From contig JAFEKR010000001.1 in NCBI GenBank assembly GCA_019022495.1, forward strand, positions 7,750,001 to 7,814,000: a stretch of 64,000 nucleotides of DNA, written 5' to 3'. A program made the position numbers and the translations under genes. Shown here one piece after another: positions 45,528 to 56,184 of this stretch; positions within the stretch are counted from its first letter, which is position 1, and every line of letters begins with the position of its first letter. Below the pieces are notes generated by a model. It made no database searches, was not told where the DNA came from, and was given only the letters and a program-made list of their open reading frames with translations. The stretch is from Epichloe hybrida. Its lineage: Eukaryota > Ascomycota > Sordariomycetes > Hypocreales > Clavicipitaceae.

Positions 45528-47131
45528 ATGACGAGCTACCTTATTATCGGAGCGGGCAACTTTGGCGCTGGCACCGCCTTGACTTTAATTCAAAGGGAAG
45601 GGACCGCCAAAGTTACTCTGGTTGACACGACGCAATTTCCCAATCCCCGAGCTGCTTCACACGATGTCAACAAGATTGTTCGCGATGACTATCCGGACAA
45701 GCTCTACATGCAGATGTTGAAAAAAGCCATGCCAATGTGGCGAAACCATGACTTGTACAAGACCTGGTATCACGAAGTGGGCATGCTCAGAGCTGATGCT
45801 TCAAACTTTGGAGAGGAGAGTATCTCTGCGTACAAGGATGTGGGCATCGAGAATAACTCACACTTTCTTCCAGTGGAAGAAGTCCGAAGGCGATGGAACG
45901 GAGCATTTGCCACAACAAACTTTGAGGGTCTGGACCAAATCCTCTTCAACCCAACAGTGGGGTTTGCCGAGGCCGACAAGGCACTCGGGGCTGTCGTTCA
46001 AAAAGCCGTGGACCAAGGTGTCGAATACGTGTTGGGCGTGATGGCGAGGCTCAACTTTGGCCCCGACGGCGAGTGCATTGGTGTAACTCTGCAGTCCGGC
46101 GAGACACTGCATGCAGACAAAATCTTGCTTGCCACGGGCGCCCGTACATCATCCCTCTTGGCGCAGAGCGCTCCCGCAGACACCCAGCTTCACGCCGGCG
46201 ACAGGTTACTGGCGACTGGGGCAATGAGTTTCTATGCCAAGGTTCACGGTGCCCAAAAGGAGAAGCTTTCGCCCATCCCTGTACTGAAGAACTGCTTGCC
46301 ACAAGTCAAAGGTAAGTCGCAGCTTGACAGTTGTGTTATGCAATCCACTCACTCTGAAGGAGGAACTCGAATGTTCAACAAAGGAAGGACCAGGAGAGGG
46401 GGGAAAGAAGGATGAAAAATGAAAAAGAAAAAGAAACGAGAGGAAAAAAAAAAAAAAAAAAAAGAACAACGCGGCTAACCCGCCACCTGTACAGGCGAAG
46501 GCATGTCCATTCTGAAAGACGGCACTATCAAATTCAACTGCGACATGTGCTTTCCCAACTTTGTGCAGTGTCCCCTCACCGGTCAGCGCCTGTCCATGGC
46601 TCCCGATGAGAGCGTGTACAATGTTTGGACTGGACCCAAGTTCATCAAGTTCTTCCAAGAGCGTGCTCGCAAGACTTTGGATGGGCTTTACGGGAAAGAA
46701 GTGGAGGATGTTGCCATCGATGCCTATCGCATTTGCTGGTGAGTGCCAAAGTGCCAAGTCTGCACGCGACCTTTGTCCCCACCACGGTGAAGACGCGCGT
46801 GCAATCAGGAACCAATGCAATGCAAATATGCAAGCTGCTGACACGACGGCGAATTCCTCATTCCTCATTCCTCAGGGACGCGTCGACTCCAACACACGAT
46901 TTCCTCATCACGCCCCATCCGCACAGCCAAGGCCTCTACGTGGCCACGGGCGGCTCGTTCCATGGCTGGAAGTTCCTTCCCGTCATTGGGGACTACGTCG
47001 CCGACATGATGCAGGGCAGCCTCGAGCCTGAGTTCGCTGACCGTTGGGCCTGGAACAAGAAAGGCGGTCATGGCCACTCAGCGAACCCAACTTACCAGAT
47101 CGTGGGGGACCTGCAGGACTGGCTGGCGTGA
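45528..47131 (+). CDS. FAD-dependent amine oxidoreductase, fructosyl amino acid oxidase-like
   Basis: Oxidises a secondary amine such as a fructosyl amino acid (Amadoriase) or sarcosine, releasing hydrogen peroxide. Three exons, 45528-46311, 46495-46738 and 46876-47131, give 427 residues, normal for the family. The ATG at 45528 starts the dinucleotide-binding fold directly (MTSYLIIGAGNFGAGTALTL), so the upstream frame is leader. Other features are DVNKIVRDDY, FNPTVGFAEADKA and LLATGARTS. YRICWDASTPTHDFLITPHP has Cys342 at the position of the covalent FAD-binding cysteine of this family, and the join of exons 2 and 3 restores the following Trp. The C-terminus has GGSFHGWKFLPVIGDYVADM. Intron 1 (183 bp) carries a run of about 19 A. 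No peroxisomal SKL-type tail is seen. Confidence 0.92.
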
Positions 47132-48465
47132 TCTGTCTGGTCGGTCTGGCCTTGACCCTTTGCGCCCACAGCCAAGCCCGGGCTGCCGTCGATGAGGTTG
47201 TTGGAGTTTCTTGTCGGCCACGGCAGAGCTCGAATCGAGCGATACAAAGTCTGGCGGCAAGCGATGGCTTTTCTGAACCAGCGAATAAGGATGATGAATC
47301 GTAATATCTCATGAGACCGAAATCGTCAAATAACAATTAAGATTAATAAGAAAAAAAAACGCATTGTTAAAGATATGAGGGACTATGTATGCAAATTCAT
47401 GCGGGGCACTGTGCGAACAGACGAGCATTGGAGTTTTTTTCTTCTTCTTTTCTTTCTTCTTTCTTCTCTCTCTTTCTCTACTTCTTGCACGGGAGTTGAC
47501 CTAATCTGTGAAGACAATGCGACTCGACTTGGGGACATTGTGGTCTTAACAAATATCTGATCGGAATTCTGTCTTATTTTTCACGATTCAATACTTTTTT
47601 TTTTTTATCAAATTCCTCTTCACTATACCCCTCTGCTTCCTGCCTGCGTCTTTTGGCCAGAGGGGAGGGGGGAAACTCTTGGACACAACTCTTCTTCTTC
47701 TATTGATTCCATTTCTAATCGACTGCCACATGATAGAGCTAGGGAACAATCGCAGACGAATGCCGGTCGTGGCCACTCATTACAGCCAGCTAAGTCGTGG
47801 GAGCCGTGTCGTCTCACGACCGAGTGGTGGGCACGGAGTCGGAAACTTATGGCGGAGGAGGCATCTTCCGGTGTAGCACGCATGATGCCATTTTCCTCCA
47901 TCGAAACAGATGTTTTTCTCTCGTGTTCGAATAGTAGCAACCTACCTGCTCGAGTACATTGCCGGTCTGTCCTTGTCACCTTCCCGCGCGCCAGTATCAA
48001 GATCCAAGATTACGGGGGAGTAGAGGCATCTAGATTAGTATGCAAAGTGCGCCGTGACTGAGCCTGGCGGTGTCAAAGGAGCGGTCAGATTGCCGCATGT
48101 AGTCACGCTCTCTCGGCGATTATGTGCAATACGGAATGCGACACTGCTTCGAATCATCATCACATCATGGGCTTTGCTTCGTGGGTTTTATTATCATCAT
48201 CATATCTGAATAAAGTCTCTAACGTCCTGCGATTTTCCACGTGCGCGTCATTGGTCTCGTCATGTCAGCGTAACTGTTCCTTCTGTGCCGCGGCATCGTG
48301 GACTAGCATGGGGTAGGGAGTTGCTCCGCTTTTGATGTTTGTCCCGAAGAAAGTTGTCGCGGGAAGTGTATGTTCATATGTTTCATTAATTCTATAGTCG
48401 TAGATACAACATGCGTTGTAGATGGTGAAAGAAGAAGAATCAGAAAAAAAAAAAAAAAAAATTCA
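47132..48465. other. Intergenic between convergent genes
   Basis: No gene recognised. Contains CT-rich and T-rich tracts (47446-47475, 47596-47607) and an A-run directly before the MET10 stop (48445-48461). Confidence 0.6.
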
Positions 48466-51400
48466 CTAGTACACCTCGAGCACATATCGTCCCTCCTCCT
48501 TGAGCTTCTCAATCTCCTTCTTGGGGTCAATCTTCTTCCCGCTGCCCTGCGCCTCTGCCGCGATGGCCTCCTCCAGAACCTTTGTCACATCGGGCACCGG
48601 CCAGGTCGGGCCGCAGAGGTAGAAGCTGCCGCCGTCCTGGACGTACGCCTTGGCAATCTGCTGCAGCGTCTCGCGCATCCTGTCCTGGATGTAGATCTTC
48701 TGAGGCTGGTCACGAGAGAAGGCGGCGCCGACGAGGGTGACGACGCCCGCGGCGAGGTACGCCTCCCACTCCTCGCCGTAGAGGTACTCCTCGCGCTGGT
48801 GGCGTGAGCCCAGGTACAGCAGGATGTCGCCGATCTCCTTGCCCTCGGCCTTTTGCATGGCTCGGTACTGGACGAATGCGCGGAAGGGGGCGAGGCCGGT
48901 CCCCAGGCCCGCCATGATGAGGGGCGCCGCGTCGTTGGTCGGGAGCTTCATGACGGAGGGCTTGACGGAGGCGGTGACGGCGGCGCCCGGCCGCAGCCGG
49001 CTGAGGTAGTGGGTCGCGTGGCCGTAGCGAGTGCGGCCCTTGGTGTCGACCCAGTCGACCACGACGATCATGAGGCTGACGGAGGTGGGGGTGACGGCTT
49101 GGGCAGAGGCGATGGAGTATTCGCGGCGCTTGAGCGGGCTGACAATCTTGACGAGGTCGGCGAAGCTCGGGCGGGCCGACTTGAACTCGTCCAGGACGTC
49201 CACGTAGGTGAGCATGTCGACTTCGGTGCGACGCTTGAAGTCTTCGGCGCCGGCAGCGCTGCCCAGGGCCTCGAGCTTCTTCTTCTCGACGTCGTCGGCG
49301 GCGAAGTCGGCGAGGGCTTCGTAGAAGCGCTTGGGTGGCTTGCCGAGAATGTCCACGTTCTGCACGAGAGCCTGGTGGACGGTTCGAACCTCCAGAGCCT
49401 CGACGTCCTCGCGCGCGGGGACACGAACGAGCTCGTCGGGGTCAAGGCCGTACGACTTGATGAAGTCGACGACCTGTTCCTCGTCGTTTTCGGCGTGGAC
49501 GCCCAGGGCTTCCCCAATCCTGTAGGTGAGGCCCGAGTCGCCGAGATCAAACTCAATGTGGAAGATGTTGCGGTCATAGTCGGACGGTGTGAGGCGTCGG
49601 TTCTCCTTGACGCGGATGGTGGCTGTCTTGACGGGCAGGTCGGGACGCAGACCTGTCTTGGTGTGGTACGCCTCCTTGAAGACGAGACCCTTGGCGGCGG
49701 TCTGCCAGTCGCTGAGATCCAGGAGGGGCTCTTCGGACCCTTCCTTCTTGTTGAAGGGCGCGAAACTGTTGGCCTGGATGGTGACGGGCAGCCGGGGAGC
49801 CTGGAGGTCGGCCTCGACCTTGGCCTCGGCCCCGGCCCAGGACGCGGGAACGTCGACCTTGGTGAGGCACTGGCTGACGGCTTCGACACACTCCTCCAAG
49901 GTAGGTGGGTTGTTCTCGACGAGCATGATGAGCTTGGAGAGGGTCTCGGGTCCAATGCCTGGCTGCGCCATCTTGAGGAAAGCGAGTTCCAGGAGCAGCT
50001 TGGCCTGGGTGTCCTTCTCGAATGCGGGAGAAGAGGACGTGTCCAGGACAGAGAGCTGGATGTCCTTCTCCCGGAGGGTCTTTCTGAAAGAAGCTGGAAG
50101 ACGTTTCTCGATCTCGTCGACCTTGAAGTTGGGGAGCTTGATGATGAGTCTACCACCCTCGGCAATGCTCGTCAAGACATCAACTTCCTTGAGGATGCGG
50201 TCGTCACCAACAACGACGGCGTCGGCCTCGAACACGGCGTAGGGGGCCTCCAGAACCTTCTTGGATGCTCGCACATCGGTCCGCACAATGCCGCCCAGGG
50301 TGAGATTGTCGTGTGTGGCGTGGATATGGACATTGGTTGTGGAGGACTGCTTAGCAAGGACACTGCCAATGACGGAGGGCGAGTCGACGGTGGCAGAGTC
50401 GTCGACGTCCCAAAAGGTGTACTGCTCTGCCACCACGAGAGAGGGTAGTGGTCTCGCCTCGTCGGCATTGCCAAAGATCTTGTGCAGGGTGTTGACCAGG
50501 CCCCAGGGGGTCAAAGACTGGGCGAGAGTATACTTGATGTCGAGGACGGCGGGCTCGTTGTCAAACTTGCCGGAGAAGGTTACGGCAGTGAGGACATCGC
50601 CGTACAGAGCAGACTGGGCGGCCTCGTCCTCGACAGCAACCTGGTCTCGGACCTGGCCCAGAACAGCAACGGTGCGGGCAGAAGAAGGGATAGACTTGAG
50701 GAATTCCTCCTCAATGAACGGACGGTAGACACGCACGTTGATGACGCCAACCTTGGCACCATCGGCAGCAATCTTGCCGACAGTCTGCTTGGCAACCTGC
50801 GTCTCAACGCTGCCGAATGCGACCATGACGACATCGGGGGTCTCGTGGCCATGGTACTCGAATGGCTGGTAGATGGTGCCGAGCTCGTCGTTGAAGAGTT
50901 TGAGCAGTTCCATGACCTTGCCAGACGTGTCAAGATGTGTGTTGAGCTTGCCAGCCTCTGCGGACAGCTTGTCGTACAAGTCGGCGACCCCGGACTCGCC
51001 CAAAGCATCGACGACGCGGAGAGTCTCTCTCGCGACGCGGATGCCGTCGTATATGTGTACCGTGGGGAGCACAGTAGCCAGGAGAGTTGAGAAAAGAGAC
51101 ATGTGCTGGGCCTCATATGTGGAGGAGCTGCCGACCAGTCCCAAACCAAGATCCTCGGCCAGTCTCAGCGCAGTGTCATAGTTGGACACGAGACCATCGA
51201 AACTGGTGTAGTCGGCGGCAGCGATGTGTGCGACAAAGGGGCTTGACAGGCCATACAAAAGAGAGAGCTGGTCAAGAGCACCTCTCAGCTGCTGCAGGCT
51301 GCCGGAGGTAGCAAGCAGAGTCTGAGGAATATGTCGTTTGGAGACGTCAAAGTCCGGGGAGAAAATGTATCCAAGGGCCAGCGAGCCCGCGCCCGTCCTG

Positions 51401-51696
51401 GTCTGAAGAGGCAAAACCTGTGGTGTGTAACCGTGCACATTGGTGTTCTGCTGGGAGGCCCAGTCCCTCGCAGCAATGTCAAGATCAAATGTGTCGGGGG
51501 AGTAGGAAAAGATCTTGTCAGATAGTTTGTAGGCGATCTGCTGAACGAGCAGCTGGGCCGTCACGTAGGTAGGACCAGAGATGGTGTCCAAGGATACGGG
51601 CCGGCCAAAGGGGAGAGTCGAGGAGAGAGGTTCAGGTGCTGTTGTTTTCTGGGCAGAAACGCCGCTGCCGCCTGGTCCTCGTTGTTGAGAAGGCAT
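48466..51696 (-). CDS. MET10: Sulfite reductase [NADPH] flavoprotein alpha subunit
   Basis: Delivers electrons from NADPH to the sirohaem beta subunit for reduction of sulfite to sulfide in sulfate assimilation. It is a single exon of 1076 residues; the ATG at 51696 (MPSQQRGPG) is the first one in the frame. The N-terminal half is the pyruvate-ferredoxin-oxidoreductase-like part typical of fungal MET10 (GPTYVTAQLLVQQIAYKLSD, GYIFSPDFDV, DVVMVAFGSVE). The C-terminal half is the FAD/NADPH reductase: KENRRLTPSDYDRNIFHIEF, LGVHAENDEE, PLKRREYSIASAQ, then GLGTGLAPFRAFVQYR for nucleotide binding and SFYLCGPTWPVPDV. It ends GRYVLEVY. The flavodoxin-type FMN domain of bacterial CysJ is absent, as in other fungi. 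It is divergent from the copper ATPase. Confidence 0.97.
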   Translation of the reverse strand: MPSQQRGPGGSGVSAQKTTAPEPLSSTLPFGRPVSLDTISGPTYVTAQLLVQQIAYKLSDKIFSYSPDTFDLDIAARDWASQQNTNVHGYTPQVLPLQTRTGAGSLALGYIFSPDFDVSKRHIPQTLLATSGSLQQLRGALDQLSLLYGLSSPFVAHIAAADYTSFDGLVSNYDTALRLAEDLGLGLVGSSSTYEAQHMSLFSTLLATVLPTVHIYDGIRVARETLRVVDALGESGVADLYDKLSAEAGKLNTHLDTSGKVMELLKLFNDELGTIYQPFEYHGHETPDVVMVAFGSVETQVAKQTVGKIAADGAKVGVINVRVYRPFIEEEFLKSIPSSARTVAVLGQVRDQVAVEDEAAQSALYGDVLTAVTFSGKFDNEPAVLDIKYTLAQSLTPWGLVNTLHKIFGNADEARPLPSLVVAEQYTFWDVDDSATVDSPSVIGSVLAKQSSTTNVHIHATHDNLTLGGIVRTDVRASKKVLEAPYAVFEADAVVVGDDRILKEVDVLTSIAEGGRLIIKLPNFKVDEIEKRLPASFRKTLREKDIQLSVLDTSSSPAFEKDTQAKLLLELAFLKMAQPGIGPETLSKLIMLVENNPPTLEECVEAVSQCLTKVDVPASWAGAEAKVEADLQAPRLPVTIQANSFAPFNKKEGSEEPLLDLSDWQTAAKGLVFKEAYHTKTGLRPDLPVKTATIRVKENRRLTPSDYDRNIFHIEFDLGDSGLTYRIGEALGVHAENDEEQVVDFIKSYGLDPDELVRVPAREDVEALEVRTVHQALVQNVDILGKPPKRFYEALADFAADDVEKKKLEALGSAAGAEDFKRRTEVDMLTYVDVLDEFKSARPSFADLVKIVSPLKRREYSIASAQAVTPTSVSLMIVVVDWVDTKGRTRYGHATHYLSRLRPGAAVTASVKPSVMKLPTNDAAPLIMAGLGTGLAPFRAFVQYRAMQKAEGKEIGDILLYLGSRHQREEYLYGEEWEAYLAAGVVTLVGAAFSRDQPQKIYIQDRMRETLQQIAKAYVQDGGSFYLCGPTWPVPDVTKVLEEAIAAEAQGSGKKIDPKKEIEKLKEEGRYVLEVY

Positions 51697-52785
51697 CTTG
51701 GACGAAAAAGACGCTATTGTACCCTCGAGTAAAGATGATGCCAATCACGGAGCACTCTCAGACTGTTCGAGGAGAAACAAACAAACAGTGGCGGAGAAGA
51801 CAAGATTCAAGATGGCCAAGAAAGAAAGGTGAACCCCAAAAGAAAAGGAGAGCGTTGCCCCACGCCACGGTCTGGTACCTCGGCGTCATCCATTGTGGTA
51901 AGTATTAATAATAAGGGCAATGTACTACTCTTGTTGCTGTCGTCGCCCCATGGGCCATGGCCATGGCCATGACCTTGTGCGAAATTGTTGATAAGTTTGA
52001 TGGAATCACGCAATTCGCTTTGCCCCGATTAGGCTTAGAGCCCATGATGCAAGAGCCGGATCCTCGCGCCGGTCCCCCAGATCGACCCCATTTCTCCGAC
52101 TTGCGCCATCGAGGGCCATCGAGGGCCACCGAGGGCCCGAGACTGCGCGTGTGGGAGACGGCGAGGTTCCGCCGACAACCGCCCAATTGGCATTCCATTC
52201 TATGTACGGATCCGTACGGGCTGCTCTTCCTCTGCCACAACTTCGATTACGGATTACATACATGAATGGCATAGCATATTCGGACGTTCATTGCTGCGAG
52301 TGCCACATTTTTGCGCGTTTTAGCGTCAGTTTGTCACTGCTCACTATTAATCGCGTCACCTGCCACAAAGTAGCAAGCAGAAAAGCACTTCTGCTCGCGC
52401 AACATCGATTAGTCAGTCACCTTCTTGAGCGCTTATCCATGATTGGCCCATCAAGCTCTGGCATGCGGTCCCACCTGTGTGCCGTGGGCTGACCAATCCT
52501 GTCAACTCCCACTCACTGTGCAACCAGCAACCAGCAACATACATTCTTTGCAGTATTATCATTTTCATCTTCATCGTTTTTTGGTCTTCCTTCATCACTG
52601 ATCGATCTGCTTCAAGTCGACAAACACCGGGGTAGGGGACGATTGCCGATTGCCAATCGCCAATTGCCAATTGGAATCTCCAGAGCCCGTGGTACCCTGT
52701 CACCTGGGTCCTGTTTGGCAGGTGGTCAGTCAGTCAGTCACTTCAACTTGTGTCGCCCAGCGCTGGCTGGCACCTGTGCAACGCC
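51697..52785. promoter_or_regulatory. Divergent promoter region of MET10 and the copper ATPase
   Basis: About 1.1 kb without a gene. Contains catgggccatggccatggcc at 51949-51968, a palindrome-rich element, and a tacggatccgtac inverted repeat at 52204-52216. Regulatory function not shown by sequence. Confidence 0.45.
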
Positions 52786-55700
52786 ATGGCGCAACCGAAA
52801 CCGAAACCCATCACAACATCGTACCTCGTGGGCAACTTGCACTGTCCGTCCTGCGTGGCAGCCATCAAGAATGCTCTTGCACAGGAATATGTCGGCAGAG
52901 TTTCTTGGGTATCCCCCAATGTCGTCACCTCCGTCGTCACCGTTGAACACGAAGATGCAGGTGCCGACTTCATCCGCGACATGGGCAATACCCTCGAGGA
53001 CGCTGGCTTCGAAATATGTGCCGTCGACACAACGGCTGATATCCCAGATGACTTGAACGATGCAACTGAGGATACTGGCCGAGCGAGTGCCCATCAAGAG
53101 AGCCGCCGTCGCCGAAGCAGCAGTGCTTTTGAACTCTGGTGGAGGTTATGGAGGGCCGCCACGCCTTCTGCCACGCCTCATGATGGCAGAGCGGCTGCAC
53201 ACTTGGACAACTGCGATGCTTGCAAGACAGTAGCAGCAGCTATGGTTCACGAGAACGGTCTGAGCTTGGAACAACAACTTCGTCAGAATAACTTGTCTGC
53301 TGCCAGCCTCCAGAAGCGCCTAAATGGTGCTGCAAAGGCGAACCCCGCCGTTCTCGAGCACGTGGTTGTCGATGACGACTCAGAGGTCCCTCGCTTATGG
53401 CGAGTGACAGTATCCATCGGCGGCATGACGTGCGCATCATGCGCCAATACCATTACAGAAGAGATTCAAAAATACCCATGGGTGTCTGGAATTGTCGTCA
53501 ACCTCGTCACAAACAGTGCATCGGTGGACGTAAAGGACCAGGGCCGAGCACAAGAACTTGTCGAAGCTATTGAAGATCTCGGATACGATGCCGCGCTTGA
53601 CAAGGTCGTCGATTTGGACCAACTAGAGCATGCTTCAGAGGACGAGCGCGAGGTTGAGATTCAGGTCGACGGCATATTCTGCGTCAAGTGCCCTGATCGT
53701 ATACTCAAGACGCTCAAGAATCTGAGCTCCTCGCGCATCGAGATTCTTAAGAAGCCATCGCGAGAAAAGCCATTTCTCAAAATCAGATACTCTCCTCAAG
53801 CTCCCAAGTTCACTATTCGACATATCCTCAAGGCAATCGAGGCCACCGATCCCTCTTTAGAAGCTTCAATCTATCACCCGCCAACACTGGAAGAACGATC
53901 AAAGGCTATCAGAGCCAAGCACCAGCGCGAATTGTTCCGGCGCATGATGCTGACATTACTGCTGGCGATACCCACGTTTGTGTTTGGCATCGTTTACATG
54001 AGTTTGGTGCCTGAATCAGATCCCACAAAACAATATCTAATGAGGCCCTGGACATCAGGCTTGAGCCGTCTGGAGATTATTCTTTTTGCGCTCTCGACTC
54101 CGGTGTACTTTTTCGCCGCGGACATCTTCCATATCCGCGCCATCAAGGAAATTCGCGCCATGTGGCGACCTGGAAGTCGTACACCGTTCGTCGAGAGGTT
54201 CTACAAGTTTGGCAGCATGAACATGCTCATGTCCCTAGGGACCACGATTGCTTATTTTTCATCGGTGGCACAAATGATTGCAGCCGGCCTACGACATGAC
54301 ACGAAGGTGCCCGAGAGCCGCTTCTACTTTGACTCTGTTGTATTCCTAACCCTCTTCCTCCTTGCGGGAAGATTGATCGAGGCGTACAGCAAATCGAAGA
54401 CTGGCGATGCAGTCGGTGCGTTGGCCAAGCTGCGGCCCAGCACAGCACTTCTCATGGAGAAGGATCACATCCGGAACGGTCAGGTCACTTCAGTCACACC
54501 CATTGATCAACTCGAACGCGGCGATACGATTCGTGTCCCTCACGGAGCGTCCCCGGCGGTGGACGGGGTCATCCTCACTGGCGAGGCTAATTTTGACGAG
54601 TCCAGTTTGACCGGAGAGTCTCGTCCTATCATGAAGGCACCCGGCGATGAGGTCTTTGCGGGCACGGTGAACAAGGGACATGCCATCACGATCAGCGTAA
54701 CCGGTACATCCGGAAAATCGATGCTCGACCAAATTGTGGAAGTGGTGCGCGAGGGACAGACCAAACGAGCGCCCGTGGAACAGATTGCCGATCTTCTGAC
54801 TTCATACTTTGTCCCCGTCATTACACTGATTGCAGTCGTCACCTGGATAAGTTGGCTCTCTCTTGCACTGTCTGGCGTGGTGTCCGGCAATGAGCTACGA
54901 TCATCTGGTGGTTCTGTGGCGTTTGCATTCCAATTTGCCATTGCCGTCTTTGTGGTTGCTTGCCCCTGCGGCCTCGCTCTAGCTGCTCCGACGGCCATAT
55001 TTGTCGGAGGCGGTATAGCAGCCAAGCATGGTATACTAGCCAAGGGCGGAGGTGAAGCATTCGAAAAGGCTAGCAAGATTGACTGTGTGGTGTTTGACAA
55101 GACGGGGACGTTGACGGAAGGCGGCGAGCCCAAAATTACCGACTCGGAGCTCTTTCCTGACCAGAAAATAAGGGATTTTGGCCAGCAGACTCTTTTATCT
55201 GGACTCAAAGCGGCAGAAGAGCAAAGCAGCCACCCCATTGCCAAAGCAATTGTCAATTTCTGCGGAGAAGATGTCTCGTCTGCAACGCTCGACAAGATTG
55301 AGGAGCTGCCCGGCCGAGGAATGAAGGCATCTTACCAGGACAAACCATTCGATTTGGCCGTGGGCAACGAGTTGCTCATGCGCGACCTCTCCGTCACCTT
55401 GTCCCCAGCCGTGCGCAGCCGCCTACAGAGCTGGAAAACCGAAGCCAAGTCAGTCGCGGTCATGGCAGTCAAGTCCCACGACGACGACAACTGGTCTCTT
55501 GGAGCCATCATGTCTATATCTGACCCCATACGGCCCGAGGCTGTTGCTGTGGTCAAGGCCCTACGCGCCCGCGGGACTCAAGTCTGGATGCTCTCGGGAG
55601 ACAACGTCACAACTGCCCAAGCCGTGGCCCGCCTGGTGGGCATCAAGGAGGCAAGCGTACTCGCCGAGGTGCTCCCCTCGGAAAAGGCCGACAAAATTCG

Positions 55701-56184
55701 ACATCTTCAGGCGACAGTACACGCCGACGATGAATATCGCCACCTCGGCCGTCACCGATATAGGACGCGGCGCGCCATGGTGGCCATGGTAGGCGACGGC
55801 ATCAACGACTCCCCCGCCCTGACCACAGCCGACGTGGGCATCGCCATCGGCTCCGGCAGCGATGTGGCCATCTCGAGCGCAGACTTTGTCCTTGCGTCGT
55901 CGAGCCTGGGCGCCGTGCTGACGCTCCTGGACCTCAGCCGTACCGTCTTCCGCCGCATCAAGGTCAATTTCGTCTGGGCTGTGATATACAACCTGTTGGC
56001 TGTTCCCATCGCAGCAGGGTGCTTGTACGCCATCAAAACAGGGAACGGCTCTCACGTCAGGCTTGACCCGGTGTGGGCAGCGCTGGCCATGGCCCTCTCG
56101 AGCATCAGCGTCGTGTTGAGCAGCCTCGCCTTGAGGTTGAGAGTGCCATGGGTGGGTTTCCGAGCTAGACCCTTGAAAGAGTGA
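52786..56184 (+). CDS. Copper-transporting P1B-type ATPase, CCC2-like
   Basis: Pumps copper into the secretory pathway for loading cuproenzymes. It is a single exon of 1132 residues; the first ATG is 52786 (MAQPKPKP). Heavy-metal-associated domains carry CxxC motifs: LHCPSC near residue 20, GGMTCASC near 215 and a divergent third, GIFCVKCPDRIL, near 305. A further NCDACK lies near 145. Eight membrane segments are visible. The metal-site ACPCGLA is near residue 725, the phosphorylation site DKTGTLT near 770, SSHPIA further on (HP motif), and MVGDGINDSPAL near 1003. The conserved TGES actuator loop (SLTGESRP) is present. The length is normal for fungal Cu ATPases with several HMA domains. It starts close to MET10 in divergent orientation. 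Confidence 0.96.
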   Translation: MAQPKPKPITTSYLVGNLHCPSCVAAIKNALAQEYVGRVSWVSPNVVTSVVTVEHEDAGADFIRDMGNTLEDAGFEICAVDTTADIPDDLNDATEDTGRASAHQESRRRRSSSAFELWWRLWRAATPSATPHDGRAAAHLDNCDACKTVAAAMVHENGLSLEQQLRQNNLSAASLQKRLNGAAKANPAVLEHVVVDDDSEVPRLWRVTVSIGGMTCASCANTITEEIQKYPWVSGIVVNLVTNSASVDVKDQGRAQELVEAIEDLGYDAALDKVVDLDQLEHASEDEREVEIQVDGIFCVKCPDRILKTLKNLSSSRIEILKKPSREKPFLKIRYSPQAPKFTIRHILKAIEATDPSLEASIYHPPTLEERSKAIRAKHQRELFRRMMLTLLLAIPTFVFGIVYMSLVPESDPTKQYLMRPWTSGLSRLEIILFALSTPVYFFAADIFHIRAIKEIRAMWRPGSRTPFVERFYKFGSMNMLMSLGTTIAYFSSVAQMIAAGLRHDTKVPESRFYFDSVVFLTLFLLAGRLIEAYSKSKTGDAVGALAKLRPSTALLMEKDHIRNGQVTSVTPIDQLERGDTIRVPHGASPAVDGVILTGEANFDESSLTGESRPIMKAPGDEVFAGTVNKGHAITISVTGTSGKSMLDQIVEVVREGQTKRAPVEQIADLLTSYFVPVITLIAVVTWISWLSLALSGVVSGNELRSSGGSVAFAFQFAIAVFVVACPCGLALAAPTAIFVGGGIAAKHGILAKGGGEAFEKASKIDCVVFDKTGTLTEGGEPKITDSELFPDQKIRDFGQQTLLSGLKAAEEQSSHPIAKAIVNFCGEDVSSATLDKIEELPGRGMKASYQDKPFDLAVGNELLMRDLSVTLSPAVRSRLQSWKTEAKSVAVMAVKSHDDDNWSLGAIMSISDPIRPEAVAVVKALRARGTQVWMLSGDNVTTAQAVARLVGIKEASVLAEVLPSEKADKIRHLQATVHADDEYRHLGRHRYRTRRAMVAMVGDGINDSPALTTADVGIAIGSGSDVAISSADFVLASSSLGAVLTLLDLSRTVFRRIKVNFVWAVIYNLLAVPIAAGCLYAIKTGNGSHVRLDPVWAALAMALSSISVVLSSLALRLRVPWVGFRARPLKE

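Noticed and set aside
48853..50448. A 531-codon open frame on the plus strand inside MET10
   Set aside because: It lies fully antisense to a highly conserved enzyme; long antisense frames are common in GC-rich codon-biased genes, and its residue content matches no family.
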